The notes beneath the pieces were generated by a model. The model was not told the DNA's origin. It saw only the letters and a list, made by a program, of their open reading frames with translations, and did not search any database. A program made the position numbers and the translations under genes. Below are positions 34,401-42,035 of a stretch of DNA of 64,000 nucleotides, piece after piece. Every line of letters begins with the position of its first letter. Position 1 is the first letter of the stretch. The DNA lies in contig NZ_CP195303.1 in the NCBI RefSeq assembly GCF_051245535.1, positions 558,001 through 622,000 of the forward strand, read 5' to 3'. This stretch comes from Micavibrio aeruginosavorus_D. GTDB lineage: Bacteria; Pseudomonadota; Alphaproteobacteria; Micavibrionales; Micavibrionaceae.

Positions 34401-36567
34401 CACGAAAGAAGAGTACAAGGACCCAACACCAACCCTAAAATACGTTCATAACAAAGCGTATGATGAGCTCTCCCGCCTGATCCAGAGCATCGGCGCGGCC
34501 AGCCAGACCAGTATCTATGCCTATGACAAGAACAGCAACCTGACCAGCTATACCGACGCAAACACCAATGCGACGACATACAGCTATGATGGCTTGCAAC
34601 GTCTGGTACGGCTAACGGATGCCTTAACCGGTGAAACGGACACGGCCTATAATCCTCTGGATGATGTGCAAAGCGTGACGGACGCACGGGATAACGAAAC
34701 AGAGTATGTCTATAACGCCTTTGGCGAAGTGACGGAAGAGGTCAACCCTGATTATGGTTCGATTGCTTATGAATATGACCTGTCCGGCAATTTAACCAAA
34801 CGCACCGATGCGCGAAGCAAGGTGACAGACTACACCTACGACAAACTAAACCGCGTGCTAACGGTCACATACCCAACCGACAGCGCCAACGATGCAACCT
34901 TCACCTATGATTCCTGCACATTGGGGGCAGGGCGCCTGTGTTCCGTAACGGACGCCAGCGGCACAACGGCCTATGAATACGACCTTCTGGGCCGCGTTAT
35001 TGAATCGTCCGAAACCCGCGGCGCATTAAACTTTACCACGGAATATGCCTACGACCTTGCCGATGTGGTAACGGGCATCACCCTGCCATCCGGTCGGGTG
35101 ATTACCTATGGCCTGAATGCAAACGCGCAGGTGAATGCGGTAACAACCCCCGTCGCGGGCAGCCCCGTAACGCTGGCCACCGCCATCACCTATCTGCCGT
35201 TCGGCCCGCTGAACGCCATGACCTATGGCAACAGCCTGACGTTCAGCGCGATTTACGATCAGGATTACAACCCAACCAACCGCACTGTATCGACCATCTA
35301 TAACCACACCTACGATACGGATGATAACGGCAACATCATCCAGATCGGTGCGACGGATTACGGTTATGACGCGCTGAACCGTCTGGATGAAGAAGATCCC
35401 GGAAGCGCGGTCACCTACACCTATGACGGCGTCAGCAACCGCCTGACCAAAGTTGCGGGCGGTACGACCACCACAACCGTTCCAACGACCAGCAACAAAA
35501 TCTCCGCTGTTGGTGCGAATGCCTACACCTATGATGCCTCTGGTAACATCACGAATGACGGCACCCGTGAATATACGTGGGATGATGCTGGACGATTGGC
35601 TGAAGTTGAGATCAGCAGCAGTCCGGTGGGAACCTATACCTACAACGCCTCAAACCAGCGGACGAAGAAGGTCGCGGGTGGCAACACCACGCACTATGTT
35701 TATGGCGCGGGGGGGCTATTGTATGGTGAATACGACAACGCCGGAGCGTTAATCCGTGAATACGTGTACCTAAATGATGCGCCGTTGGCCCAAATCAACA
35801 CCGGGTCGCCGGAAACCTTAACCTATCTGCACCCGGATCATCTGGGCACACCAAAGTACGGCACAAACACAGGCGGATCACAGGTCTGGGCATGGGCACC
35901 GGATGCGTTTGGCAACGGCGCACCAAGCGGTGCAGCCACGGTCAATCTGCGCATGCCGGGGCAGTATTATGATGCGGAATCCGGAGTGTTCTATAACTGG
36001 AACCGTTACTATAGCCCGGAGATCGGGCGGTATATCAGCAGCGATCCGATTGGGTTAGAGGGGGGTATGAATACATTCCTCTATGTGGGGGCTAATCCGT
36101 TGCTTTATACTGATCCGGAGGGATTGGTTGCTCCTCTTCTTGCTCCCCTTGCTCCTGTTGCGGTGGAAGGATTGGCCGCCGCCGGTGCCGCCGCTGCTGC
36201 TTGCGCACGGAACCCACGATGTGCGGGGCTGGTGATCAAGGGTGCGGAGAAGGCGGCTAAGGAACTTGCTAAGAAAATTCCAAGGTCGGTAGCGACGCCT
36301 AAGGTTGGGCAGAGTTGTCCATATACAGGATATCTCTTGTTAAATGAAACGGGTGATGCGTCCGATGATGGGCCAAAGGCACAGGACTTAGGGAAGATTG
36401 GGTCTAATGAGGAAGCAAATAAGGTGGCCAAGGATCACGGATATAAAGATGCACATGAGGCAAAGAAGGATCGTGGTGGCAGCAGTGTGAATATTTATAA
36501 AGATAAAAAAACTGGAGAGTATTATGTTTGGGATGGTAAGGCGGGCTCAGAGCCTGAGCCTTTATAA
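31498..36567 (+). CDS. Secreted Rhs/YD-repeat protein with variable C-terminal toxin tip
   Basis: ATG at 31498 with AGGG upstream gives 1689 residues and places a Sec signal peptide first (MKRFLAAFVVSLFFFIAAPAYA). Residues about 25-406 are four beta-sandwich-like repeats of about 95 residues, each with a KPDGSYL- and TGTY-type core and three separated by a GSD-[SA]-VSNG-type linker. A DUF6531-like entry (GNPINFDLGYKKQTEIDY) begins near 440 and YD repeats (YTYD) fill about 470-1500. The Rhs core end (YYDAESGVFYNWNRYYSPEIGRYISSDPIGLEGG, at about 1490-1525 in parts) closes near DPEGL (about 1541). The remaining 150 residues are a hydrophobic stretch then a charged tip ending NIYKDKKTGEYYVWDGK, which resembles some polymorphic-toxin tips. 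Probably contact-dependent competition. Confidence 0.88.
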   Translation: MKRFLAAFVVSLFFFIAAPAYALTSGTTTSGSISTPGGDSNQSFSGTAGQGVLLFAEAAYGVHIAVNKPDGSYLTGGNGRVFINSLPNTGTYSVVITSTSPSATGAYSLAYVRGSDSVSNGSLSSGESYSGSLAQNGLESFQFYGESGQGVMLYGAASYSPIIRVYKPDGSYLGGASHRVAENSLPVTGTYTVVLYGNTTSNSGAYRLDYIRGSDAVSNGIIVSGRSYNGTLDENGLESFQITGKSGEGIQLAAAASYTPVIMVYNPNGSYLGYGNNRYSTALPSDGTYTVVVRGNTTVNDGPYRLDYMRGNDSVSEGTLISAQGRSGTLQVNGIESYKFSGVASNNLSIASTGSYTRSLLIYQPDGSFWTSRLNTASVTLPATGQYTLAVAGSSASNSGGYTVTLTTPPAPTVASDPTKSGVDALDNCSAGNSPSTSVGNPINFDLGYKKQTEIDYDGGSLKLTRLYRSDSTWTDNTFGERWRHNYARTLNVSGSAADITDGTGATTHYTLSGSDWIADDSDITARFETITGGYAYTLPDNTREIYNSSKRLVRIEYVGSDALDLEYDGGGLLETVSDQNGRSLEFDYTSSKVTTVITPEGNFTYTYDGSGNLIEVENPDSKTREYHYEDTNFPHAMTGITDENAVRYATYAYDAQGRAILSKHAGDVDTYEIAYNVDGSVTTTNPLGKDTTYYFTNINNLRRIVQVDGHASTNCVASNRYYNYYANGWLMSKTDWEGNTTAYVRDDRGLVTQIIEDQEGADQRITNISYDSVFNLPESVTLDNRQTIYDYDVYGRITSYSVTDLNNSETRPTTYTYYSNTTDGGGNTVLGRVDTITHPNGAITKYTYNGNLLVQTVTEAYGETYAQTTSYTYDAAKRIATITEPNGAVTSLTYDAVGRILTSTEADGTALEAVTTYTYDNNGNVTEIEMPNGVTLSYTYDTAQRLTGVEDTLGNTITYTLDDAGNITKEEYKDPTPTLKYVHNKAYDELSRLIQSIGAASQTSIYAYDKNSNLTSYTDANTNATTYSYDGLQRLVRLTDALTGETDTAYNPLDDVQSVTDARDNETEYVYNAFGEVTEEVNPDYGSIAYEYDLSGNLTKRTDARSKVTDYTYDKLNRVLTVTYPTDSANDATFTYDSCTLGAGRLCSVTDASGTTAYEYDLLGRVIESSETRGALNFTTEYAYDLADVVTGITLPSGRVITYGLNANAQVNAVTTPVAGSPVTLATAITYLPFGPLNAMTYGNSLTFSAIYDQDYNPTNRTVSTIYNHTYDTDDNGNIIQIGATDYGYDALNRLDEEDPGSAVTYTYDGVSNRLTKVAGGTTTTTVPTTSNKISAVGANAYTYDASGNITNDGTREYTWDDAGRLAEVEISSSPVGTYTYNASNQRTKKVAGGNTTHYVYGAGGLLYGEYDNAGALIREYVYLNDAPLAQINTGSPETLTYLHPDHLGTPKYGTNTGGSQVWAWAPDAFGNGAPSGAATVNLRMPGQYYDAESGVFYNWNRYYSPEIGRYISSDPIGLEGGMNTFLYVGANPLLYTDPEGLVAPLLAPLAPVAVEGLAAAGAAAAACARNPRCAGLVIKGAEKAAKELAKKIPRSVATPKVGQSCPYTGYLLLNETGDASDDGPKAQDLGKIGSNEEANKVAKDHGYKDAHEAKKDRGGSSVNIYKDKKTGEYYVWDGKAGSEPEPL
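35531..36108 (+). repeat. rhs core segment, copy 1 (in full-length gene)
   Basis: About 578 bp nearly identical to 36972-37549, at a constant offset of 1441 bases. It covers the last YD repeats and the Rhs core end, and divergence begins exactly at the variable tip. Confidence 0.9.
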
Positions 36568-36585
36568 AGCGGGGGAGATCTAAGG

Positions 36586-36975
36586 ATGGCGAGGAATGTA
36601 TACTTGGCTTTTACGGACTTCCAAAACGAGGTTGATCTGTCTTTCCTTGATAAAGAAAAGGTTTCTATCGATCTTTTGAAGAAAGGACAGCTCCGTTCGA
36701 ACGGTAAGACTGTTCAAAGGGTAAATAGTGTCAGCATTCACTTAATACAAGCCTTGCCTGATGAGTATGATTTACGAATCGATGCGATGATTGAGGGGAT
36801 TGGAGGCATCGATGCTGTTAGAAAGCTGGTAGAATCTTATAAGGCGAAAGATAATTTTATTGTTTTGGGTATTCCCACCAGAACAGGCGATACGATTGAG
36901 GATAGTTATATTTCGCGTGAAATGATGCAAAGACTCTGCAGTTTGAATTTGGATATACATTTTTACTACACATGA
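36586..36975 (+). CDS. Putative immunity protein for the first Rhs tip
   Basis: A 129-residue acidic protein starting 18 bases after the rhs stop, with a GGGGGAG ribosome site. No signal peptide, so cytoplasmic, as expected for immunity to an effector of sister cells. Not recognised as a named Imm family; the sequence looks like an alpha/beta protein (IHLIQALPDEYDLRIDAMIEGIGG). Position directly after a toxin tip is the main evidence. Its TGA stop lies within the first bases of the second rhs core copy (ATGATGCC, 36972). Confidence 0.6.
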   Translation: MARNVYLAFTDFQNEVDLSFLDKEKVSIDLLKKGQLRSNGKTVQRVNSVSIHLIQALPDEYDLRIDAMIEGIGGIDAVRKLVESYKAKDNFIVLGIPTRTGDTIEDSYISREMMQRLCSLNLDIHFYYT

Positions 36976-37549
36976 TGCCTCTGGCAACATTACGGATGAT
37001 GGTGCACGTGACTATACGTGGGATGATGCTGGGCGATTGGCTGAAGTTGAGATCAGCAGCAGCCCAGTGGGAACCTATACCTACAACGCCTCGAACCAGC
37101 GGACGAAGAAGGTCGCGGGCGGCAACACCACGCACTACGTCTACGGCGCGGGCGGTTTGCTCTACGGTGAATACGACAACGCCGGAGCGTTAATCCGTGA
37201 ATACGTGTACCTGAATGATGCACCGCTGGCCCAAATCAACGCCGGAACTCCTGAAACCTTAACCTACCTGCATCCCGACCATCTGGGCACGCCGAAATAC
37301 GGCACCAACACAGGTGGATCACAGGTCTGGGCCTGGGCACCGGATGCGTTTGGCAACGGTGCGCCAAGCGGAGCAGCCACGGTGAACCTGCGGATGCCGG
37401 GGCAGTATTATGATGCGGAATCTGGGGTGTTCTATAACTGGAACCGTTATTATAACCCGGAGATCGGGCGGTATATCAGCAGTGACCCGATTGGGTTAGA
37501 GGGGGGTATGAATACATTCCTCTATGTTGCGGCTAATCCGTTGCTTTAC
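36972..37549 (+). repeat. rhs core segment, copy 2
   Basis: Direct repeat of 35531-36108. The left junction falls exactly at the ATGATGCC that also forms the stop of the immunity-like gene. Confidence 0.9.
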
Positions 37550-38026
37550 GGCGATGAAGAAGGGCTGGCCGTTACAATCGATACTGATTGTGTCAGTGGA
37601 GGAGGGGATGTTCTCATTCCATGTACTCCAATACTTGGGGGTGGCTTGGGTGGCCCACGAGGTGGTGGAAAACCGACACCTAAATCGGAATCTGTCGCTG
37701 CACCAGGGGTGGTCGGGGGAGCTGTTGCAGTGGGTGCTTTCTGTAGTCAGGATGATGTTGATGGAAATGAATCTATTGCTGAATCTGGAGAAGAAAGTAG
37801 GACAATTACTCTGCCTCAACAGCCTAACAAAGGTTGCACATGTACTTGTCGTGCTGATGCAAACGATAATATAGTGGGAAATATTCAGCCGGGGGATAAA
37901 AAGTTTGCCTTTGGTACGGCTACGGCATCTAGTTGCTCTGCAGCTAGTAAAGAAGCAAAGCGAATTGCAGCAAAGGCGCTTGGTAAACAGCCAAAACATT
38001 CGGATTGTCGGTGTCAGGGAAAGTGA
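36972..38026 (+). pseudogene. Displaced Rhs C-terminal tip (orphan core end plus second toxin-like domain)
   Basis: Bases 36972-37549 copy the Rhs core end in frame (DASGNITDDGARDYTWDD...). No ATG starts this frame; a TTG at 37037 is the first usable codon and has no ribosome site. The variable part (from about 37553, 157 residues) is different from the first tip: a Gly/Pro-rich linker, then a Cys-rich end CTCTCRADAND...SSCSAASKEAKRIAAKALG...CRC. This is the classic arrangement of an orphan Rhs tip awaiting recombination into the main gene. The frame is intact to the stop, so the toxin information is preserved though probably not expressed alone. Confidence 0.8.
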
Positions 38027-38035
38027 GGAATAGCA

Positions 38036-38272
38036 GTGATATATGATAAGAACGGCTTAATTTTAGAGCTAAACGATACCGTATATTTTGAAAAGGCACC
38101 TTGTGAGTTGATACATGATTTACCGAAGGAAGATCGGGTAGCTATAGAGAGTTTTGCGAACAAGCACTTAACTGTTGGTGGGTTTGATGAGTATGGTTAC
38201 GTGGAAATAAATTTTCCGGGTACGTATAGAACCATTTGGCTAAAATCTAATAGCCTCGTTAAAGTAGTCTAA
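38036..38272 (+). CDS. Putative immunity protein for the second Rhs tip
   Basis: A 78-residue protein with GTG start, AGGA upstream, 9 bases after the orphan tip stop. It is soluble, acidic and beta-rich (MIYDKNGLILELNDTVYFE, VGGFDEYGYVEINFPGTY). No family recognised; the immunity role is inferred from position. Confidence 0.6.
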   Translation: MIYDKNGLILELNDTVYFEKAPCELIHDLPKEDRVAIESFANKHLTVGGFDEYGYVEINFPGTYRTIWLKSNSLVKVV

Positions 38273-38298
38273 TGCTCATTATTATTTAATGTATTGGC

Positions 38299-38339
38299 CA
38301 CACCACGCACTATGTCTACGGTGCGAGGGGCTGTTGTAT
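38299..38339 (+). repeat. Short rhs remnant 1
   Basis: CACCACGCACTATGTCTACGG and following bases match the rhs core (35685-35725 and 37126-37166) over about 40 bases. It lies between two immunity-like genes and marks a former third tip. Confidence 0.75.
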
Positions 38340-38382
38340 ATTGCAAACTTCAGAGAACTGCTAAAGGAATGTGAGATGGCTA

Positions 38383-38694
38383 ATGGAAAATAAAAGTGCT
38401 TTGCGAATTCCGCTGAAAGACCTGCAAAAAATTATCGCTTTAATTTTTGATGGCATGGAGAAAGAAAACGGAAAGAGCGGGATAGAAATAGATAAGGATT
38501 ACTACTTTGAGATTCCTTTGTCTGAGGCGTTTTTAGAGCCATCGTCAGGCTTTCCTGATGCTACACTTGGCCAGTTGTATGATGATTGGGAATTCTTAGA
38601 AAGAGTTTTATCTAATCCTGAAGAGGCCAGCCCTTTGGTGTTGGATCACCTCGCGTCTTTATTAAGGTACATTGCATATAAGTCAGTGGGGTGA
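38383..38694 (+). CDS. Orphan immunity-like protein
   Basis: 103 residues from ATG at 38383; a GTG at 38371 in the same frame adds four residues. AAAGGA at 38363-38368 is nearer the GTG than ideal and somewhat far from the ATG. Reads IPLKDLQKIIALIFDGMEKE, DYYFEIPLSEAF, LGQLYDDWEFLERVL and LRYIAYKSVG. This pattern is familiar from small proteins that sit next to polymorphic toxins, though I cannot name the family. No toxin tip survives beside it, only rhs scraps on both sides. Confidence 0.6.
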   Translation: MENKSALRIPLKDLQKIIALIFDGMEKENGKSGIEIDKDYYFEIPLSEAFLEPSSGFPDATLGQLYDDWEFLERVLSNPEEASPLVLDHLASLLRYIAYKSVG

Positions 38695-38718
38695 TGTTTC
38701 GTGGGGCGGAAAAGCTCT

Positions 38719-38814
38719 ATAACCCAACCAACCGCACCGTATCGACCATCTATAATCACACTTATGATACCGACCCGAACGGTAAGATCACCTATGACGG
38801 TGTCCGCAACCGCC
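38719..38814 (+). repeat. Short rhs remnant 2 (two core pieces joined)
   Basis: The first about 55 bases match rhs at about 35266-35320; the next part (CTATGACGGTGTCCGCAACCGCC) matches about 35424-35446. The intervening 100 bases are deleted. The surrounding stretch 38695-38990 has no convincing gene; an open frame through it is not protein-like. Confidence 0.75.
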
Positions 38815-38991
38815 ATAGCTTGCTGCTCCTAGATAAAGCCTCCAGAATCGCCCATTTTGTATGGTTTTTCCCGGTATTTTGCTTATCTACACGCAACCTC
38901 ACTCAGAGGCATTGGGGCATCTTCTTTGAGATTCAGTTAAATCCCCCCATAGCCTCAGGATGTAGAGAAATCTCCCGGGACTTCGGCAAAC

Positions 38992-39030
38992 AAAAAACCC
39001 GCGAAAACACGAGGTTTTCTGCGGGCTTTT
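38992..39030 (-). terminator. Intrinsic terminator downstream of tRNA-Glu
   Basis: CCCGCGAAAAC...GTTTTCTGCGGG stem; the T-run follows on the - strand (TTTTTTG). It is 32 bases beyond the tRNA-Glu 3' end and probably arrived with the island. Confidence 0.8.
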
Positions 39031-39061
39031 GGATGATCTCGGATTGCGCCGGATCAGAAAT

Positions 39062-39137
39062 TGGCGTCCCCTACGGGATTCGAACCCGTGTCGCCTCCGT
39101 GAAAGGGAGGTGTCCTAGGCCTCTAGACGAAGGGGAC
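39062..39137 (-). tRNA. tRNA-Glu (anticodon UUC)
   Basis: 76 bases with CCA encoded. On the - strand: acceptor GTCCCCT/AGGGGAC, D-arm with TCTAGAGGCCTAGGA, anticodon stem-loop CTCCC-TTTCACG-GAG region with UUC, and T-arm ACGGGTTCGAATCCCGT. Its 3' end is the right boundary of the Rhs island. Confidence 0.97.
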
Positions 39138-39330
39138 AGCCGAAGGATGGGGTTTTCTAATCAATGATGGGGAGGAAATCAAGCACTTTCTGATATAAAT
39201 AATATTTACATAATGTTTAAATTGTTATCGCCTCCATCATAAGGTTTTGGTTGGTGGGCGTGTGGGTAGGGGCGGGGTATTTTTTCATGGGGGGATTTTT
39301 GCCGTGTTCGGCATCTGCTACGCTTCGCGC

Positions 39331-41085
39331 ATGGAAATGCATCTCCCCTTTCAAGCCGAATTGCTGGTCTTTCTGGCGATCACGGCCATTCTGGTTCCGG
39401 TGTTCACACGTTTGCGGTTGAACCCCGTTCTTGGTTTCTTGCTGGCCGGTGTGGTCATCGGGCCGTATGGGCTTGGGCGACTGGTGGGGGATTACCCGTT
39501 TCTGTCCGCCATCGTGTTTGAAGATGTGAAGGGTGTGTCCATTCTGGCCGAGCTGGGGGTTATTTTCCTGCTCTTCACCATCGGGTTGGAATTGTCGCCG
39601 CAACGTCTGTGGGCCATGCGGCGGATGGTGTTTGGCCTTGGCACCGCGCAAATCGTCGTGACGGCGGCGGTGATTGGGGCGGTGGCCTATATGTGGGGCA
39701 ATTCTGGCCCGGCATCGGCGGTGATTGGCACGGCGCTGGCGCTGTCATCCACGGCGATGATCATGAAAATCCTGTTTGATCGGCAACAATTCGCATCCCC
39801 CGTGGGGCAGACGAGTTTTTCCATCCTGTTGATGCAGGATCTGGCCGTGGTGCCATTGATCTTCATGGTGGCGATGTTGCAGGACAAGGGCGCGGGTGTG
39901 GAACAAAACGTACCGCTTTCGCTTTTGCTGGCGCTGGCCAAGGCGGGCGGTGTTGTCGCCGTTCTGGTGGCGTTTGGTCATTTTGTGGTGCGCCCGGCGT
40001 TGCGCTATGTCACGGCGGGGACGCAGGGGCCGGAATTTTTCATGGCGCAAATTCTGCTCATCGTCATCTGCGCCGCATGGGCGACGGGTGAGGCGGGACT
40101 GTCCATGGCATTGGGGGCGTTTCTGGCGGGGCTGGTTCTGGCCGAAACTGAATTCCGCAACCAGATTGAGGTGGATATTGAGCCGTTCAAGGGCATGTTC
40201 CTCGGCCTATTCTTTCTGTCCGTCGGGATGGGCGTCGATCTGCTGGCGGTGATGGACAATCTGCTCTGGCTGGCGGCGTCGGTGTTTGGCATTTTCGCCA
40301 TCAAGGCGGCAATTACTGCGGGCCTGTGCCGGATCTGGGGCGTGTCTTTGCCCACATCCATTCAAACCGGTCTGGCCTTGGGGCAGGGGGGTGAATTTGC
40401 GTTCGTCCTGTTCGGTCTGGCCATGGCATCGGGCGTGGTGGACAAGAATGTCGGCCATTTTATGATGATGCTGGCCAGCCTGACCATGATCCTGACGCCG
40501 CTTTATTACCGATTGGGTGAAATACTGGCCGCGCGTCTGGTCAAGCACAAGGCGAGTGGCATGACCGATGTGATGGAACAGTATGTGAAGGGCGTCGAAG
40601 GCCATGTGGTCATCGCCGGTTTTGGCCGCACGGGCCAAGCCGTGGCCGAAGTGATGGAAAATAACCAGATCCCCTATGTTGGGCTGGATCATCAATCCGG
40701 GCATCTGGAAGCCTTGCGCAAAAAGGGCAAACCCGTCTTTTATGGCGACGCATCGCAAACCCATGTTCTGGACAAGGTTAAGGCGACATCCGCCCGCGCC
40801 ATCATTCTGGCCATGGATGATAAGAAGGCGTCGCGCGTCGCCATTGAAAATATTCGCCGTCATTGCAAAAATGTTCCCATCTATGCGCGCGCGCGAGATG
40901 AAATCCATGCCGCAGATTTACAAAAACTGGGCGTGAATGATGTGGTTCTTGAAACCCGGGAAATCAGTTTGCAATTGGCGGGCCGTGTGTTGCAATGTTT
41001 CGAATATTCCGCATCCGCCGCCAACCGCGCGTTGGAAAACGAACGCGAAGACAGCGAAAACCGTGCGGAAGATGTCGCCGCCTGA
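39331..41085 (+). CDS. CPA2-family cation:proton antiporter with RCK/TrkA-N domain (KefB/KefC-like)
   Basis: 584 residues from ATG 39331 (MEMHLPFQAEL); an open frame runs further upstream to 39247 but lacks transporter character. The N-terminal about 380 residues form a 12-13 segment Na/H exchanger domain (LNPVLGFLLAGVVIGPYGLG, LLMQDLAVVPL with the conserved Asp, GEAGLSMALGAFLAGLVLAE). Residues about 425-545 form an RCK N domain: HVVIAGFGRTGQAVAEVM (NAD-binding GxGxxG) and YGDASQTHVLDKVKA. It probably exchanges K+ for H+ under nucleotide or glutathione-adduct control. No KefF/G ancillary gene is adjacent. Confidence 0.92.
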   Translation: MEMHLPFQAELLVFLAITAILVPVFTRLRLNPVLGFLLAGVVIGPYGLGRLVGDYPFLSAIVFEDVKGVSILAELGVIFLLFTIGLELSPQRLWAMRRMVFGLGTAQIVVTAAVIGAVAYMWGNSGPASAVIGTALALSSTAMIMKILFDRQQFASPVGQTSFSILLMQDLAVVPLIFMVAMLQDKGAGVEQNVPLSLLLALAKAGGVVAVLVAFGHFVVRPALRYVTAGTQGPEFFMAQILLIVICAAWATGEAGLSMALGAFLAGLVLAETEFRNQIEVDIEPFKGMFLGLFFLSVGMGVDLLAVMDNLLWLAASVFGIFAIKAAITAGLCRIWGVSLPTSIQTGLALGQGGEFAFVLFGLAMASGVVDKNVGHFMMMLASLTMILTPLYYRLGEILAARLVKHKASGMTDVMEQYVKGVEGHVVIAGFGRTGQAVAEVMENNQIPYVGLDHQSGHLEALRKKGKPVFYGDASQTHVLDKVKATSARAIILAMDDKKASRVAIENIRRHCKNVPIYARARDEIHAADLQKLGVNDVVLETREISLQLAGRVLQCFEYSASAANRALENEREDSENRAEDVAA

Positions 41086-41111
41086 TTACAGGTGCAAATG
41101 TGGGTGATGGA

Positions 41112-41591
41112 TCAGGCTAATCCCGCCTTGTCCAACCCCAACATGGCATCCATGCCCCCGGCCTCGGGCCGGAAGGCGACGCCCAGACGGTTCCACATAT
41201 TGATGCACCCGATGGCGAAGGTCAGGTCGGATATATCTTTCTCCGAAAAATGCACGCTCATTTCTTTAAAATCTTCGTCACTGACACCGTGCGGCCCGAT
41301 ACGGGTCAGAAGCTCCGCCCATTCCAGCGCGGCTTTTTCCCGGTCCGTGAACAAGGTCGATTCTCGCCACAGGGGAAGGTGGTGAAGGCGCAACTCCCGT
41401 TCCTGATGCAGTCGTGCTTCCTTGGTGTGCATGTCCAGACAGAACAAACATCCATTCAACTGGGATGCCCGAATTTTGACCAATTCCATGATCGTAGGTT
41501 CCAGTGCGGAATCGCCCAATATTTTTTCCATGGCATACAGTGTGTTGTAAAGCTGGGGCGATAATTTGGTGTAATCGATGCGCGCGCTCAT
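41112..41591 (-). CDS. AhpD/carboxymuconolactone-decarboxylase-like protein
   Basis: 159 residues, all helical, with the CxxC-xxx-H motif in GCLFCLDMHTKEA (about residues 48-60). This is the redox-active pair of AhpD-like alkylhydroperoxidase proteins. The C-terminal half has AALEWAELLTRI and the INMWNRLGVAF helix typical of the family. The likely role is peroxide or organic hydroperoxide reduction with a thiol partner. The gene is alone and transcribed toward the antiporter. Confidence 0.87.
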   Translation of the reverse strand: MSARIDYTKLSPQLYNTLYAMEKILGDSALEPTIMELVKIRASQLNGCLFCLDMHTKEARLHQERELRLHHLPLWRESTLFTDREKAALEWAELLTRIGPHGVSDEDFKEMSVHFSEKDISDLTFAIGCINMWNRLGVAFRPEAGGMDAMLGLDKAGLA

Positions 41592-41771
41592 AATTGTCCC
41601 CTTTGAAAGATCGTCTGGAATGATATGGCGTGGCCCGGCTCTTTATCCAGCGCGCGGTTTTTCGAGATAGATCAAATTGTATATATTGAAAACCGAATAT
41701 TAAGACCTTCTGTGTAGTCTGGTTTCAACGAATTGAAAACCAAAGCACTAGCGTGAGAGAAGGACTGTAAG

Positions 41772-41966
41772 ATGGTTGATATTGTTGAAAGCGGCGGTGT
41801 TGAAACGGACGTCAATCTGAAAGCTTCCTTTGATCAGGCTTTGGATGCGAAAGAGCCGCTAGGCTTGCAAAAAGGCATGGATTTGGCCGTGTCCCCATCG
41901 CAACTGCTGAATGGCGGGAAGGCCCCGGTCAGCGTCGAAAACTGGAAAAAGCTCGGTTTTTCCTAA
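41772..41966 (+). CDS. Small uncharacterised protein
   Basis: 64 residues with a good ribosome site (GAAGGA seven bases before ATG) and its own terminator at 41982. Acidic and soluble (MVDIVESGGVETDVNLKASFDQ...). No domain recognised. The upstream 180-base spacer is AT-rich and may hold its promoter, but no clear box was identified. Confidence 0.6.
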   Translation: MVDIVESGGVETDVNLKASFDQALDAKEPLGLQKGMDLAVSPSQLLNGGKAPVSVENWKKLGFS

Positions 41967-41981
41967 CCCTTGTGGAATTTC

Positions 41982-42011
41982 AAAAAAACCCGCCAGCTGG
42001 CGGGTTTTTTT
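41982..42011. terminator. Bidirectional intrinsic terminator
   Basis: AAAAAAACCCGCCAG/CTGGCGGGTTTTTTT, a perfect stem without loop space, between the small gene and the convergent chemotaxis receptor. Confidence 0.92.
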
Positions 42012-42035
42012 ACGGTTTTCGATGCTTGGTTAAAA

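Larger units (their letters stand above)
30251..39064. mobile_element. Rhs genomic island inserted at tRNA-Glu
   Basis: The right boundary is the 3' end of tRNA-Glu (- strand, 39062-39137). The left boundary is an imperfect copy of that 3' end in the same orientation (30251-30266), followed outward by a tRNA-type terminator. The interior holds the structured RNA, rhs genes, rhs scraps and broken small genes, with no housekeeping gene. No integrase or recombinase is seen, so the element is probably immobile now or was mobilised in trans. Boundaries are inferred from the repeat. Confidence 0.6.

Noticed and set aside
36972..37193. 73-codon frame with ATG at the start of the second rhs core copy
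   Set aside because: It is out of frame with the rhs core; the in-frame reading reproduces the Rhs protein.
38691..39167. Open frame of 158 codons running through rhs remnant 2 into tRNA-Glu
   Set aside because: It crosses an rhs scrap, a terminator and a tRNA on the other strand; not protein-like.
39247..39330. Upstream extension of the antiporter from a GTG at 39247
   Set aside because: The added residues (GGRVGRGGVFFHGG...) are not transporter-like; ATG 39331 gives the conserved N-terminus.
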